From Acidobacteriota bacterium (GTDB lineage Bacteria; Aquificota; Aquificia; Aquificales; Aquificaceae), in assembly GCA_003696155.1 (NCBI GenBank), contig RFFP01000017.1, positions 1-64,000 on the forward strand: DNA of 64,000 nucleotides, written 5' to 3'. The notes below the pieces were generated by a model. The model made no database searches. It was not told the DNA's origin and worked only from the letters and a program-made list of their open reading frames with translations. This document shows positions 7,295-16,693 of the stretch, piece by piece. Position numbers and translations under genes: made by a program. Within the stretch, counting starts at the first letter, position 1, and every line of letters begins with the position of its first letter.

Positions 7295-8536
7295 CTATAC
7301 AGCCTCCTTCATAACATAGAAGGGCTTTAACTTCTTTTTAACCACTTCACCGTCCACAAGCACCTTCCCAACATCCTTACGGGATGGTATCTCAAACATA
7401 ACATCAAGCATAAGCTCTTCCATTATAGCCCTTAAACCCCTTGCGCCTGTTTTCCTTCTGATTGCCTCTCTTGCTATTTCTACAAGGGCCTCCTCGGTAA
7501 ATTCAAGCTCCACACCCTCCATCTCGAAAAGCTTGCCATACTGCTTTACCAGGGAATTCTTTGGTTCCACCAGTATCCTTATGAGATCCTCCTCACTTAG
7601 TTCATCGAGCACCGCGATAACTGGAAGCCTTCCCACAAACTCGGGTATGAGTCCGTAGTGAACCAGGTCGTCTACCTCCACAAAATGTAAGGGGTTTTCA
7701 CCCCTCTCAAACTTCCTGATCTCCGCCTCAAAACCGACTACTGACTTTCCGAGCCTGCGTTTTACTATATCCTCAAGCCCTACGAATGCGCCACCGCATA
7801 TGAAGAGTATGTCCGTTGTGTCTATCTGTATAAACTCCTGATGGGGATGTTTTCTGCCACCTTGAGGGGGTACGTTGGACACTGTGCCTTCTATTATTTT
7901 CAGGAGTGCCTGCTGAACACCTTCTCCAGACACGTCTCTAGTTATTGAAGGGTTTATACCAGCCTTCTTGGCTATTTTGTCTATCTCATCTATGTAGACT
8001 ATACCCTTCTGAGCGGAGCTTACATCGTATCCACAGTTTTGCAGGAGTCTTACAAGGACGTTTTCCACATCCTCACCCACATATCCCGCCTCTGTTAGCG
8101 TGGTGGCATCCGCTATAGCAAAGGGAACGTCCAGGATTTTGGCAAGGGTTTTGGCAAGAAGGGTTTTACCCGAACCTGTGGGACCTATGAGAAGTATGTT
8201 GCTCTTTTCAACCTCCACGTCCCCAACGGTCAAACCCATTTCCTTGGCTCTGACCCTCTTGTAGTGGTTGTATACCGCAACAGAGAGAACCTTCTTTGCC
8301 TTCTCCTGCCCTATTACGTACTGGTCGAGTATGGCTTTAATCTCACCGGGTGTAGGAAGTTCCTTAATAAAAAGTTGTGAAACCTGCTTCCTGTGTTCCC
8401 TTATAACGTTACCGCAGGCTTCTACGCATCGGTCACATATAAAAACGTCCTCTCCAGGGCCTGCTATAAGGATAAGAACCTCTGAATAGGACCTTCCACA
8501 GAAACTGCACCTTCTATCTTGCTGTTTTCTTGTCAT
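7295..8536 (-). CDS. clpX: ATP-dependent Clp protease ATP-binding subunit ClpX
   Basis: ClpX is the AAA+ unfoldase that feeds substrates to ClpP. The 413-residue protein has the N-terminal C4 zinc finger (CSFC near residue 10, CDRCVEAC about 20 residues later), Walker A GPTGSGKT, pore-loop region [12 protein letters not shown], Walker [13 protein letters not shown] and the C-terminal sensor-2 region [11 protein letters not shown]. The ClpP-docking loop reads VGF rather than the usual IGF. It lies 4 bp downstream of clpP in the conserved tig-clpP-clpX order. It could also deliver SsrA-tagged proteins made with the tmRNA encoded at 16.7 kb. Confidence 0.97.
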   Translation of the reverse strand: MTRKQQDRRCSFCGRSYSEVLILIAGPGEDVFICDRCVEACGNVIREHRKQVSQLFIKELPTPGEIKAILDQYVIGQEKAKKVLSVAVYNHYKRVRAKEMGLTVGDVEVEKSNILLIGPTGSGKTLLAKTLAKILDVPFAIADATTLTEAGYVGEDVENVLVRLLQNCGYDVSSAQKGIVYIDEIDKIAKKAGINPSITRDVSGEGVQQALLKIIEGTVSNVPPQGGRKHPHQEFIQIDTTDILFICGGAFVGLEDIVKRRLGKSVVGFEAEIRKFERGENPLHFVEVDDLVHYGLIPEFVGRLPVIAVLDELSEEDLIRILVEPKNSLVKQYGKLFEMEGVELEFTEEALVEIAREAIRRKTGARGLRAIMEELMLDVMFEIPSRKDVGKVLVDGEVVKKKLKPFYVMKEAV

Positions 8537-8540
8537 ACCT

Positions 8541-9137
8541 CTATAGCCTCTTTTCTATAACCTTGTCCACTATGCCGTAATCCATAGCCTCATGGGCAGA
8601 CATAAAATAGTCCCTCTCCACGTCCCTTTCAACTTTTTCTAGAGGCTGTCCCGTATGTTTAGAGAGTATACCGTTTAACATGTTCCTTATTCTCTTTATC
8701 TCCTCCGCGTGTATGATAATGTCCGTTGCCTGTCCCGTTATACCCCCTATGGGTTGGTGTATCATAATACGTGCATGGGGGAGTGCAAACCTCTTGCCCT
8801 TGGCACCTGCTGCCAGAAGCACAGCTCCCATGGATGCCGCCTGACCTAAACAAATGGTAACCACATCGGGCTTTATGTACTGCATGGTGTCGTATATGGC
8901 CATACCTGCAGTAACCACGCCACCGGGGGAGTTTATGTACATGTATATATCCTTTTCTGGGTCTTGAGCTTCTAGAAAGAGGAGCTGAGCCACTATAAGG
9001 TTGGCTATATGGTCGTCTATGGGAAAACCCAGAAGTACAATCCTATCCTGAAGAAGTCTAGAGTATATGTCGTAGGCCCTTTCGCCCCTTGGAGTCTGTT
9101 CTATAACTATTGGGACAAGCTGGTCAAGTGTTCTCAT
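8541..9137 (-). CDS. clpP: ATP-dependent Clp protease proteolytic subunit
   Basis: ClpP is the serine peptidase that forms the proteolytic barrel with ClpX. The catalytic triad can be placed as S102 ([11 protein letters not shown]), H127 (MIHQP) and D176 ([11 protein letters not shown]) in a 198-residue protein of normal length. The conserved INSPGG lies at residues 68-73. It overlaps tig by 14 bp and is followed by clpX after 4 bp, so the three genes form one unit. Confidence 0.97.
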   Translation of the reverse strand: MRTLDQLVPIVIEQTPRGERAYDIYSRLLQDRIVLLGFPIDDHIANLIVAQLLFLEAQDPEKDIYMYINSPGGVVTAGMAIYDTMQYIKPDVVTICLGQAASMGAVLLAAGAKGKRFALPHARIMIHQPIGGITGQATDIIIHAEEIKRIRNMLNGILSKHTGQPLEKVERDVERDYFMSAHEAMDYGIVDKVIEKRL

Positions 9138-10422
9138 CCTTCTTCTCCTCTTGTGGTTTTTCCACTTCCTTTATAACAGCCTTTGAAATTATATCATCCA
9201 GTGCCTTCTCCCTCCTTATATCCTCTATGAGGATACTGTAAAGGTTCTCCCTTTCAAGGGTGCTCTTCATCTCTTCAGGACTCTTTTGATACACCTTAGA
9301 GAGCTCTTCCACCTTCCTGTTGAGCTCCTCGGGCTCTGCTTCGATACCCTTAAGTTGTGCATACTTTTCTAGTATGTATCTTAGCTTTATGTTAAACACC
9401 GCCTGTGGCATGAGATCCTGAGCAAGGGCCTTGTAGTTTATATACTTAGGGTCTATACCCCAGCGGGTAAGTTCACTCACCCTTCTCTCCACAAGGTGGG
9501 AAAGTTCCCTCGATAGTACAGTCTGAGGCACCTGAAACTCATGAAGTTCTACAAGCTTTCTTGCTACAGCATCTGCTACCAGAGCCTTCCTAAGATTTTC
9601 CACGTTCTTCTTTACATCCTGTCTTATACTTTCCTCCGCATCCTTCCAACTGTCTCCTAAACCAACCTCCCTCGCAAAGTCATCGTTTAACTCTGGCAGG
9701 ACCTTCTCCTTTACACCCTTTATCCTTATATCTACCCTTGCCTTACCTGCAGGTTTACCTTCTACGTCATAGAGGGTAAGCTCCTCCAAGGTAAAGCTGT
9801 CCTCCTCTCTCTTACCTAGAAGCTCCTTCTCTATCTCCTCCCTGAAGGTCCTAGTCCCTATTATGCCCGATGTTTCTCCTTCATCCACCTCTCCACTTTC
9901 CATATCTTGTACCCTGTATTCGACGACTACCAAATCTCCTTCCCTTATCTCCCTATCTACGGGCTCCCATGTTGCGTGTTCCTCCCTCACCTCCTCAATT
10001 CTTTTCCTTACTAGATCTTCACTAAACTCCAACTTTTGGACCTCAACCTCCAAGCCCTCAATCCCCTTCAGCTCAAACTCTGGAGGCACCTCAAAGGATA
10101 CCTTATAGGTCAACTTAGGAGTAAGCTCATCGAGCCTCACGTCCTCCAGGTATATGTCTGCAACCGGTTTTAGCTTACTTTCCTCTATGGCCGTAGGGAG
10201 GGTCTTGTTGGCAACCCTCTTGCCCACTTCCTCCTGTATGTAGTCCTTAAACTTTGTCCTCAGTATCCACAGGGGAGCCTTACCCTTTCTAAAACCCTCC
10301 ACCTGTGCGTTCTGTTTTAAGTAGTTGTACACCTCCTCCAATGCGGACTTTACAGGCTCGCCTTCTATCTCAACGCTTAGGGCTTTAAAAAGACCTTCCC
10401 TTTCCTCAACGCTTACCTTCAT
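9124..10422 (-). CDS. tig: Trigger factor
   Basis: Trigger factor is the ribosome-bound chaperone that receives nascent chains. The 432-residue protein contains the ribosome-binding signature GFRKGKAP in the N-terminal domain (about residue 40), a FKBP-type peptidyl-prolyl isomerase domain in the middle (about 155-240, beginning [12 protein letters not shown]) and a long helical C-terminal domain with an acidic, Lys-rich tail. The RBS GCAGGAGG lies 6-7 nt before ATG. It heads the leftward operon, with tRNA-Leu only about 20 bp upstream, so the tRNA may be read into it. Confidence 0.96.
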   Translation of the reverse strand: MKVSVEEREGLFKALSVEIEGEPVKSALEEVYNYLKQNAQVEGFRKGKAPLWILRTKFKDYIQEEVGKRVANKTLPTAIEESKLKPVADIYLEDVRLDELTPKLTYKVSFEVPPEFELKGIEGLEVEVQKLEFSEDLVRKRIEEVREEHATWEPVDREIREGDLVVVEYRVQDMESGEVDEGETSGIIGTRTFREEIEKELLGKREEDSFTLEELTLYDVEGKPAGKARVDIRIKGVKEKVLPELNDDFAREVGLGDSWKDAEESIRQDVKKNVENLRKALVADAVARKLVELHEFQVPQTVLSRELSHLVERRVSELTRWGIDPKYINYKALAQDLMPQAVFNIKLRYILEKYAQLKGIEAEPEELNRKVEELSKVYQKSPEEMKSTLERENLYSILIEDIRREKALDDIISKAVIKEVEKPQEEKKDENT

Positions 10423-10441
10423 GAAAACCTCCTGCTTTTTA

Positions 10442-10524
10442 TGCGGGTGGAGGGAGTCGAACCCTCACGGGTTAACCCCACAGGATCCTAAGTCCTGCGC
10501 GTCTGCCAGTTCCGCCACACCCGC
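10442..10524 (-). tRNA. tRNA-Leu(TAG)
   Basis: The minus strand folds as a class-II tRNA. The acceptor stem GCGGGTG (10524-10518) pairs with CACCCGC (10449-10443), with discriminator A at 10442. The anticodon stem CAGGA/TCCTG carries the loop CTTAGGA, giving anticodon TAG (leucine, CUA codons). There is a variable arm (TGTGGGGTTAACCCGTG region), and the T loop GGTTCGACTCC is standard. The CCA end is not encoded. A TATAAT box (10541-10536 on the minus strand) lies about 12 bp upstream and probably drives it. Confidence 0.95.
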
Positions 10525-10597
10525 TAAGTTTATAAATTATACTACACTGTTCTTAATCACAGAAAGGCTCAAGGAAAGCTTATATTTTAACAGAACC

Positions 10598-11785
10598 ATG
10601 AAGGCTGTAGAGCTACCCCTTGAACTTGCACAAAAGTGTGTGAAGTGTGGGCTGTGTAAGTCTGTATGCCCCACCTATCCTTACAAGGAGGAGGAGGGTG
10701 GCTATGCAAGGGGTAGGCTTGCCCTTGCGGAGATGGTGCTAAAGGGTGAACTACCGCTGCAGGAAGAGGTGACAAGACAGTGGGATGAGTGTGCTATGTG
10801 CAGGCGCTGTGAGTGGATATGTCCCAACGACGTGCATTACAAAGAGGTTATGGTACAGGCAAGAGACCTGCAGAATAAGACCCTAGGGCAGGGTTTAGTG
10901 AAGTTTATGGGACTCAAGGCCTTGGAGTTTCTTCAGTCAAAAATGGGTAGAAAGGTTACCAAACTTGCGGGCAGGCTCATGGACTCCCTACCCATAGAGC
11001 ATATAAAAACACCCTTCCCTACGGGTGCGGTCAAGTTCATGCCCAAGCCAACCGCAAAGGCCTTCGGGCTAAGGGGTAAGGAGTTTAAGGCAGAGAAGGA
11101 AAGGGGAAGACTGCTTTTCTTTACAGGCTGTATGATAGATGCCTTCTACGGAAAGACGGGAGAAAGTGTCATAAAGCTTATGAACAAAGCGGGTTATACG
11201 GTTATAGTTCCAGAGGATATAAGATGCTGTGGTGCACCCCACTATTACTCGGGCAACCTTCCAGCCTTTGAAAAGCTCAAAGAGCACAACCTGAAGGAGA
11301 TGGAAAGGTATGAGCATGATGCCATAGTGGTTGCCTGTCCCACCTGTGGCGGTGCCCTTCAGGAAGACTACCGCATACAGAAGAAGGTCTATGATTTTGC
11401 CGAGCTCATATTTGAAAGCCCTTTAAGGTTTAGGGGAAAGGGTGAAAGGGTAACTTTTCACGTTCCCTGCCACTCCTACAGTGCCATGAAGGTAAATGAT
11501 GAGGTATTCTACGGTGTGATAGAGTCTGTTGAAGATGCGGAGCTCCGCCGTGCACAGAAGGATAAATCCTGTTGCGGCTTTGCAGGACTCTTTTCCATAA
11601 CAAACCCAGGCATGGCTGATAAGATACAGGAGGAGAAGGTCCAGGATCTAAGGGAAACGCAGGCTAACATGATTCTAACCACATGCCCCGGGTGTGTTCT
11701 TAACTTAAGGGATGGGACTAAAAAGCACAAAACGGAGCAGGATGTTATGCACCTTGCAGACTATCTCGCCCAAAGGCTTGAATAG
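10598..11785 (+). CDS. GlcF/GlpC-like Fe-S oxidoreductase subunit with two CCG domains
   Basis: This 395-residue protein has two ferredoxin-type 4Fe-4S motifs near the N terminus (CVKCGLCKSVCPTYP and CAMCRRCEWICPNDV, each CxxCxxCxxxCP). Two CCG (heterodisulfide-reductase D-type) domains follow, with RCCGAP and CPTCGG in the first and KSCCGFAG and CPGC in the second. This layout is that of the electron-transfer subunit GlcF (glycolate oxidase) or related lactate/glycerol-3-phosphate dehydrogenase subunits. No flavin subunit (GlcD/GlcE) adjoins it, so the substrate is not shown. The start at 10598 is preferred because the longer frame reads back through tRNA-Leu and tig. A TATATTTT box lies about 10 nt upstream with no clear Shine-Dalgarno. 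Confidence 0.85.
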   Translation: MKAVELPLELAQKCVKCGLCKSVCPTYPYKEEEGGYARGRLALAEMVLKGELPLQEEVTRQWDECAMCRRCEWICPNDVHYKEVMVQARDLQNKTLGQGLVKFMGLKALEFLQSKMGRKVTKLAGRLMDSLPIEHIKTPFPTGAVKFMPKPTAKAFGLRGKEFKAEKERGRLLFFTGCMIDAFYGKTGESVIKLMNKAGYTVIVPEDIRCCGAPHYYSGNLPAFEKLKEHNLKEMERYEHDAIVVACPTCGGALQEDYRIQKKVYDFAELIFESPLRFRGKGERVTFHVPCHSYSAMKVNDEVFYGVIESVEDAELRRAQKDKSCCGFAGLFSITNPGMADKIQEEKVQDLRETQANMILTTCPGCVLNLRDGTKKHKTEQDVMHLADYLAQRLE

Positions 11786-11815
11786 GTCTGGGCTTTAGTT
11801 ATATTAATAGGGACT

Positions 11816-12124
11816 ATGGAGCTTGAGATTATAGAAAAGTTGAAAGACATAAGGGACCCTGAGATACCTATAGATATAGTGAGCCTTGGGCTTATATACG
11901 GCGTTCAGCTAAAGGATAAGGTTGCATACATAGACATGACACTTACCGTGCCATCCTGCCCAGCGAGGGGCTTTTTCGCCCAGTACATAAGGGAGCACCT
12001 GTTGAAAAACTTTCCCAACTTAAAGGATGTTGTGATAAACTTTGTATTCGAGCCTGCTTGGAGCAGAGATAAGATATCGGAGGAAGGTCTTGAGAAACTA
12101 AGGAGTATGGGATGGAATATCTGA
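11816..12124 (+). CDS. DUF59/MIP18-family Fe-S assembly protein
   Basis: This 102-residue protein belongs to the MIP18/DUF59 family (SufT, PaaD-like), which helps mature Fe-S proteins. The signature DPEIPIDIVSLGLIYGV occupies residues about 9-25, followed by the conserved MTLTVPSCPARGF with the family cysteine. There is no fused domain. It lies 30 bp after the GlcF-like protein, which needs four clusters, and overlaps the V4R gene by 13 bp, so a role in loading that protein is plausible but not shown. Confidence 0.85.
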   Translation: MELEIIEKLKDIRDPEIPIDIVSLGLIYGVQLKDKVAYIDMTLTVPSCPARGFFAQYIREHLLKNFPNLKDVVINFVFEPAWSRDKISEEGLEKLRSMGWNI

Positions 12125-12597
12125 AGGACAAGTTTAGAGCTCTTGCGGAGGCTATAGAAAGGGAGTCGGTCCTTATACACCGAGCCGCCCTCGTGGATGG
12201 ATACAAGGACCTTTATAAATTTAGTAAGCTTGGACTGGATAAGGTGATCAAGAAGGCAACCGAGTATGGAGGTCGGAAGGGGGCAAAGATACTAAAGGAA
12301 AGGTATGGCATATACACCGATAGACTTGACGAAGCCATGGATATACTTACGGTAATAGCGGAGTCTTCAAGGCTACTTGATGTGTTTGAGTACAACCTGG
12401 AAAAGATGGAAGTGTACGTGGATGGCTCCATACTCGTAGAGGCTGTGGGTGAGAGTAAAAAGCCCGTATGCGAGCCTATGGCAGGTTTCTTTGAGGGCTT
12501 TCTCAGTGAGCTCCTCGGTAAAAACCTTAGCGTTAGAGAAGTAGCCTGCAGGGCTCAGGGTAATGAGAGGTGCCTTTTTAAGATAGAGCAAAAGTAG
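12112..12597 (+). CDS. V4R-domain protein, unknown ligand
   Basis: This 161-residue cytosolic protein carries a V4R (4-vinyl reductase) type domain. The C-terminal part GKNLSVREVACRAQGNERCLFKI is the typical end of the domain, with the two conserved cysteines. The N-terminal half is helical (LDKVIKKATEYGGRKGAKIL). V4R domains bind small molecules or hydrocarbons and occur in sensors and in bacteriochlorophyll and tetrapyrrole chemistry. No regulator domain is fused here. It sits in an operon between DUF59 and yjbQ with short overlaps. The specific function is unknown. Confidence 0.7.
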   Translation: MEYLKDKFRALAEAIERESVLIHRAALVDGYKDLYKFSKLGLDKVIKKATEYGGRKGAKILKERYGIYTDRLDEAMDILTVIAESSRLLDVFEYNLEKMEVYVDGSILVEAVGESKKPVCEPMAGFFEGFLSELLGKNLSVREVACRAQGNERCLFKIEQK

Positions 12598-12598
12598 G

Positions 12599-12997
12599 AT
12601 GGCTGTTATAAGGATAAGAAACACCAAGCATACAAGCTTTGTCAACATAACCAGTCAGGTAAGGGAAGTGGTCAAAAACTCGGGAGTAAAGTCTGGGCTT
12701 TGCCTTGTTTACGTTCCTCATACAACCGCCTGTGTGTTTATAAACGAGGGGGCAGACCCTGATGTGATAAGGGATATTGCTTACTCTTTGGAGAAGCTCA
12801 TACCTTGGAAGGACAACTACGCTCATTCAGAGGGCAACTCTGCAGCCCATATAAGGAGCTCCCTAATAGGCAATTCAAGGGTTATACCCATAGAGGATGG
12901 TGACCTCATGCTGGGAACATGGGAGGCTATATTCCTTGCGGAGTTTGACGGACCAAGGGAGAGAAAGGTAATAGTTAAGGTTATAAAGGAGGATTAG
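12599..12997 (+). CDS. YjbQ/UPF0047 family protein
   Basis: This 132-residue protein is a YjbQ (UPF0047) family member, sometimes named secondary thiamine-phosphate synthase enzyme on the basis of suppressor activity in E. coli; the true role is unclear. Conserved features are VPHTTACVFINEGADPDV, the DNYAHSEGNSAAHIRSSLIG segment with metal-site histidines, and the end GTWEAIFLAEFDGPRERKV. It starts 1 bp after the V4R stop codon and abuts rseP. Confidence 0.85.
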   Translation: MAVIRIRNTKHTSFVNITSQVREVVKNSGVKSGLCLVYVPHTTACVFINEGADPDVIRDIAYSLEKLIPWKDNYAHSEGNSAAHIRSSLIGNSRVIPIEDGDLMLGTWEAIFLAEFDGPRERKVIVKVIKED

Positions 12998-14287
12998 ATG
13001 GAGTATCTTTTGGCCTTTTTAGTTCTAGTTGGCGTTCTCATATGGTTTCATGAGCTTGGGCACTTTTTGATGGCTAAGCTCTTTGGTGTGAAGGTTGAGG
13101 TCTTCTCCATAGGCTTTGGTCCTGTGCTCTTTAGGAAGTTTATGGGAGAGACCGAGTACCGAATCTCCGCCTTACCCCTTGGTGGCTTTGTAAAGCTTTA
13201 CGGTGAAGAGGAAAACATACAGGACCCAAGAGCCTTTTCTTCAAAAAAGAACTGGCAGAAGATACTAATAGCCTTTGGCGGTCCCCTCTTCAACTTCATA
13301 TTGGCTGTTCTCTTCTTTACCCTTCTTGCAAGTGTGGTAAGAGATGTACCCAAGTATACCTATGAAAAGCCACTTGTAGGTTACGTGGTTGAGGGTAGCC
13401 TTGCCCACAGGATGGGTATTAGGGAAGGGGACCTAATTCTGGAGGTCAACTCAAAGGAGGTCAGAAACTGGAAGGAGCTGGAGAAGGTGGTCTTTGAAAA
13501 AGTGCTCTCAAAGGAATGGAAGGTAAAGGTTCTCAGGGATGGCAGGGAGGTCACCCTCAACATAAAGGGTAGTGTTAGCAGGTTTGGGGGCTTTGGTGCA
13601 GAGCCGTGGCTCCCCGCAGTGGTGGGAAGGGTAATAGAGAACAGTCCAGCGCATCAGGTTGGTATAAGGGAAGGTGATAGGGTGCTGGAGGTAAACGGCA
13701 ATAGGGTTGCAGGGTGGTATGAACTTGTGGATGTCCTCAGGAAAGGTAAGGGTGAACCTGTAAGGCTAAAGCTTCAGAGGGATGGAAGGACTGAAGACAT
13801 AACCGTTGTACCGAGATTGGAACAGGGCAGACCTGTGCTGGGACTGACGCCTTATGTTGAAAAGATTGAGGTTAAAGAGCCTTTACACAGTGCTATTGTA
13901 GATGGAGTAGAAAGAACTTACACCCTGACCCTTCTTTCCCTTAAGGCTCTGTGGAGCATAGTTACAGGAGAGCTCTCCCTAAGAACCTTGGGGGGACCCA
14001 TAGCCATTGCCCAGCTTGCAGGCGAGTCTGCTCAGCAGGGAATCTTTCCCTTTATAGGTATGATGGCCTTTATATCCGTTCAGCTGGCCGTTTTTAACCT
14101 CATACCCCTGCCTGTGCTCGATGGAGGGCTCATTCTCCTCTTCTTAATAGAAGGTCTCCGCAGGAAACCCCTTTCCCAAAGGTTTAAGGAGGCTTGGGTC
14201 AAGGCTGGCTATGCTATAGTCATAGCCCTTGCTGGCTTTGTGCTCATAAACGACCTTCTCAGGCTCTTAAGTGGTGGAAAGCTTTAG
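12998..14287 (+). CDS. rseP: RseP site-2 protease
   Basis: RseP is the intramembrane zinc metalloprotease that cuts anti-sigma factors and leftover signal peptides in the inner membrane. The HELGH zinc motif lies at residues 18-22 in the first transmembrane segment, and the second motif [11 protein letters not shown] lies in the C-terminal membrane part. Two PDZ domains are visible between them ([18 protein letters not shown] and [18 protein letters not shown]). The length, 429 residues, is usual. It abuts yjbQ and its stop overlaps tal by 4 bp. No sigma-E or rseA homologue is in the window. Confidence 0.95.
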   Translation: MEYLLAFLVLVGVLIWFHELGHFLMAKLFGVKVEVFSIGFGPVLFRKFMGETEYRISALPLGGFVKLYGEEENIQDPRAFSSKKNWQKILIAFGGPLFNFILAVLFFTLLASVVRDVPKYTYEKPLVGYVVEGSLAHRMGIREGDLILEVNSKEVRNWKELEKVVFEKVLSKEWKVKVLRDGREVTLNIKGSVSRFGGFGAEPWLPAVVGRVIENSPAHQVGIREGDRVLEVNGNRVAGWYELVDVLRKGKGEPVRLKLQRDGRTEDITVVPRLEQGRPVLGLTPYVEKIEVKEPLHSAIVDGVERTYTLTLLSLKALWSIVTGELSLRTLGGPIAIAQLAGESAQQGIFPFIGMMAFISVQLAVFNLIPLPVLDGGLILLFLIEGLRRKPLSQRFKEAWVKAGYAIVIALAGFVLINDLLRLLSGGKL

Positions 14288-14937
14288 AAGGGCCTTCCTG
14301 GGACCCTCTCCCAGTCCTTTAGGAAAAGCTCTATACCCTTTTCGGTAAGCGGGTGTTGGAAGAGTTTCTTCATAACTTCAAAGGGCATGGTGCATATGTC
14401 CGCGCCTATTAAGGCGGCCTCGACCACATGCATAGGATGTCTGACGCTTGCCACTATTATCTGGGTTTCTATTTGGTAGTTTTCAAATATCTGCTTTACC
14501 TCCCTTATGAGCTTCATACCATCGCTGGACACATCGTCGATCCTGCCTATGAAGGGAGAGACGTAGCTTGCACCGGCCTTTGCGGCGATTAGAGCCTGAG
14601 ATGGTGAAAAGACCAGGGTTACATTTGTAGGGATTCCTTCGGATTCTAGGACTTGCACCGCCTTCATCCCCTCAGGAATCATGGGTATTTTAACCACCAC
14701 GTTATCCCCAAGCTCTGCGAGCATTCTACCCTCCCTTATCATACCCTCTGCGTCTCTTGAAACCGTTTCCAAGCTTACTGGTCCATCTACAAGCTCGAGT
14801 ATCTCTTTTGCTACTTCTAGGAAGGGTCTTCCAGTTTTGGCTATAAGGCTTGGGTTTGTAGTAACACCATCCAGTATACCCCAATCAAGGGCTTGTCTTA
14901 TTTCATCCACCATACCTGTATCAAGAAAGAACTCCAT
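14284..14937 (-). CDS. tal: Transaldolase of the FSA/TalC type
   Basis: This 217-residue protein is a short transaldolase/fructose-6-phosphate aldolase. It has the conserved [13 protein letters not shown] start, [13 protein letters not shown] at residues 24-36, the Schiff-base lysine K83 in VVVKIPMI, and [28 protein letters not shown]. It acts in the non-oxidative pentose phosphate pathway; rpiB at 37 kb serves the same pathway. Which activity (transaldolase or F6P aldolase) dominates cannot be told from sequence. It is the last gene of a leftward set that includes the thioredoxin-like protein. Confidence 0.93.
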   Translation of the reverse strand: MEFFLDTGMVDEIRQALDWGILDGVTTNPSLIAKTGRPFLEVAKEILELVDGPVSLETVSRDAEGMIREGRMLAELGDNVVVKIPMIPEGMKAVQVLESEGIPTNVTLVFSPSQALIAAKAGASYVSPFIGRIDDVSSDGMKLIREVKQIFENYQIETQIIVASVRHPMHVVEAALIGADICTMPFEVMKKLFQHPLTEKGIELFLKDWERVPGRPF

Positions 14938-14939
14938 CT

Positions 14940-15308
14940 TTACACCTCCTGAAGGATTCTCTGACCTTTTACAACACCTACAAAGACCTTCCTTATTATA
15001 CCATCCTTAACTACGACCGTGGTGGGGGTTGCCATAATACCAAGCTCTTTGGCCATCCTTCCACCCTCGGGCATAAGCACATCCACCTCAAGCACCCGGA
15101 CCTTCCCCTTTAGCCTTTCTATCTCTGGCTTCATAAGCCTGCAGGCACCGCAGCGCTCTGAGTAAAAGTAGACCACACCTTCCTTTAAATGGGGGAATTC
15201 TCTTCCCTGCATCCTTTTACCTCTAAGTTGAGTGTAGAACCTAAGTATGAGCATAAAGCTGAAAAAGAGTGCTAAGAAAAGAGCTATAAGCTTAAGCAGG
15301 CCTTCCAT
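14940..15308 (-). CDS. Membrane-anchored thioredoxin-like protein
   Basis: This 122-residue protein has one N-terminal transmembrane segment (about residues 5-24) followed by a thioredoxin fold. Its redox motif is CGAC (C53, C56) in [17 protein letters not shown], and the conserved cis-proline is in ATPTTVV. The domain is probably tethered to the inner membrane; its side is uncertain, but a positively charged stretch after the helix (RGKRMQGR) could argue for a cytosolic face. It overlaps rluB by 17 bp and ends 2 bp before tal starts. Confidence 0.85.
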   Translation of the reverse strand: MEGLLKLIALFLALFFSFMLILRFYTQLRGKRMQGREFPHLKEGVVYFYSERCGACRLMKPEIERLKGKVRVLEVDVLMPEGGRMAKELGIMATPTTVVVKDGIIRKVFVGVVKGQRILQEV

Positions 15309-16056
15309 GACCTTCCTCCAAAAGTCCTACTGCCTTTTTGAGCTTTCTGATCTCTTCACCTGTGAGGTCCCTCCACTGGCCAGGTTTTAGCTTCCCCAAG
15401 CTTATGGGTCCTATAGAGGTCCTCTTCAGTCTGAGTACCTTATGTCCAAAGTGGGAGACAAACCTCTTTACTATGTGCTTCCTTCCCTCATGAAAAACCA
15501 CCTCAACGAGACTCCCATTTTTCTCGTGTTTTACGAGCCTAACGCTGATGGGCTTTGCAAAGCCATCCTCCAACTGGGCTCCCTTTTCCATCTTCTTCAG
15601 AGTCTCTTGGCTGACCTTACCCCACACCCAAACCAGATAGGTCTTTGGAAGCCCATACCTTGGGTGCATTACTCTACTTGCCAGCTCACCATCGTTGGTG
15701 AGGAGCAAAAGCCCTTCTGCGTTATAGTCAAGCCTTCCGGCAGGGTATACCCTCTCTGGTATATCCTTGATAAACTCCTCTATGGTCTTCTTCCCACCCT
15801 TTGCTGGTCCTAGGGCTGTAAGATAACAGCAAGGTTTGTAGAAGGCTATGTACCTACGCTTCAAGGGTTTGACCACCCTGGAGTCCACCTCAACCACGTC
15901 CCTTTCTGGGTCTACTCTCCAACCGAGCTCCTTCACCACAAGACCGTTTACTCTAACCTTACCCTCTAGTATGAGCTGTTCTGCCTTCCTCCTTGAGGTT
16001 ATACCGCACATAGAGAGGTATCTGTTGAGCCTTACCAGTAGCGTTCTTCTCTCCAT
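15292..16056 (-). CDS. rluB: RsuA/RluB-family pseudouridine synthase
   Basis: This 254-residue enzyme converts a uridine in ribosomal RNA to pseudouridine. An S4 RNA-binding domain (RLNRYLSMCGITSRRKAEQL) occupies residues about 9-60. The catalytic domain follows, with the active-site aspartate D110 in PAGRLDYNAEGLLLLTNDG. The family includes RluB, RluE, RluF and RsuA. The ungapped S4 start favours RluB, but the target site is not provable here. It overlaps both neighbours (17 bp and 25 bp). Confidence 0.9.
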   Translation of the reverse strand: MERRTLLVRLNRYLSMCGITSRRKAEQLILEGKVRVNGLVVKELGWRVDPERDVVEVDSRVVKPLKRRYIAFYKPCCYLTALGPAKGGKKTIEEFIKDIPERVYPAGRLDYNAEGLLLLTNDGELASRVMHPRYGLPKTYLVWVWGKVSQETLKKMEKGAQLEDGFAKPISVRLVKHEKNGSLVEVVFHEGRKHIVKRFVSHFGHKVLRLKRTSIGPISLGKLKPGQWRDLTGEEIRKLKKAVGLLEEGHGRPA

Positions 16057-16628
16057 GGGTCTCCGCGCATATTATAGCCCCTCTGCTCCCAAAAGCCCGG
16101 CACATCTTCCCTTAGCAGTTCCATACCCCACACGTATTTGGCACTCTTCCACGCGTAAAGTTTTGGCACCACAAGCCTTAGGGGGTAGCCGTGCTCTTTT
16201 GGTATGGGCTTGCCCTGCATCTTGAAGGCTAAAAGGCTGTCCTCTTCCCAGAGGTAGGAAAGGGGAAGGTTTGTAGTGTATCCCTCAAGGCAGTGTAAAA
16301 GGACAAAGTTCGCATGGGTTTTTGGTTTGACAAGCTCAAGAATGTACCTTGTCTGCACACCTTCCCACAGTACGTCCTTTACACTCCAACGCGTAACGCA
16401 GTGAAAGTCTGCAAGAAGCTCCACAGAGGGCATAGATAGGATTTGAGTGTAGGTAAGCTCCAGAGGATTTTCCACTTCACCCCAGACCTTAAAGCGATAA
16501 GACTCCATATCCCAATCGGGTATATGGTCAACTATGTCATAAACTATGGGGGCGGATATCCACCTTTGGCCAGGTGGCAGTCTGTCTTCCCTTAGGTTTA
16601 TGTCGCTCACTATTCTTTTTCTGTCCAT
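16032..16628 (-). CDS. Cytosolic sulfite-oxidase-fold molybdopterin protein (MsrP/YedY-like)
   Basis: This 198-residue protein is a molybdopterin-dependent oxidoreductase of the sulfite oxidase fold. The likely Mo-ligand cysteine is C77 in LADFHCVTRWS. Further hallmarks are VLLHCLEGYTTNLPL, GYPLRLVVPKLYAWKSAKYV and the KEHG segment. It has no signal peptide, no heme domain and no dimerisation domain, unlike periplasmic MsrP or eukaryotic sulfite oxidase. ATG 16628 is the chosen start because the longer frame reads back into tmRNA. The substrate (sulfite, methionine sulfoxide or other) is unknown. Confidence 0.8.
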   Translation of the reverse strand: MDRKRIVSDINLREDRLPPGQRWISAPIVYDIVDHIPDWDMESYRFKVWGEVENPLELTYTQILSMPSVELLADFHCVTRWSVKDVLWEGVQTRYILELVKPKTHANFVLLHCLEGYTTNLPLSYLWEEDSLLAFKMQGKPIPKEHGYPLRLVVPKLYAWKSAKYVWGMELLREDVPGFWEQRGYNMRGDPWREERYW

Positions 16629-16648
16629 GGCCGTATTTAATCTATTCC

Positions 16649-16676
16649 TTGACGTTAGGATGGCAGGGTCTATATT
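16649..16676 (+). promoter_or_regulatory. Promoter of ssrA
   Basis: TTGACG at 16649-16654 and TATATT at 16671-16676 with a 16-bp spacer lie about 17 bp upstream of the mature tmRNA 5' end. This fits a housekeeping sigma promoter. A second TATAAT at 16676-16681 overlaps it and could be the real -10 if the upstream box is weak. Confidence 0.6.
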
Positions 16677-16693
16677 ATAATTAAGACTTCCAA

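Noticed and set aside
10325-10597. A 91-residue N-terminal extension of the GlcF-like protein.
   Set aside because: It reads antisense through tig and tRNA-Leu. The family start and a TATATTTT box support ATG 10598.
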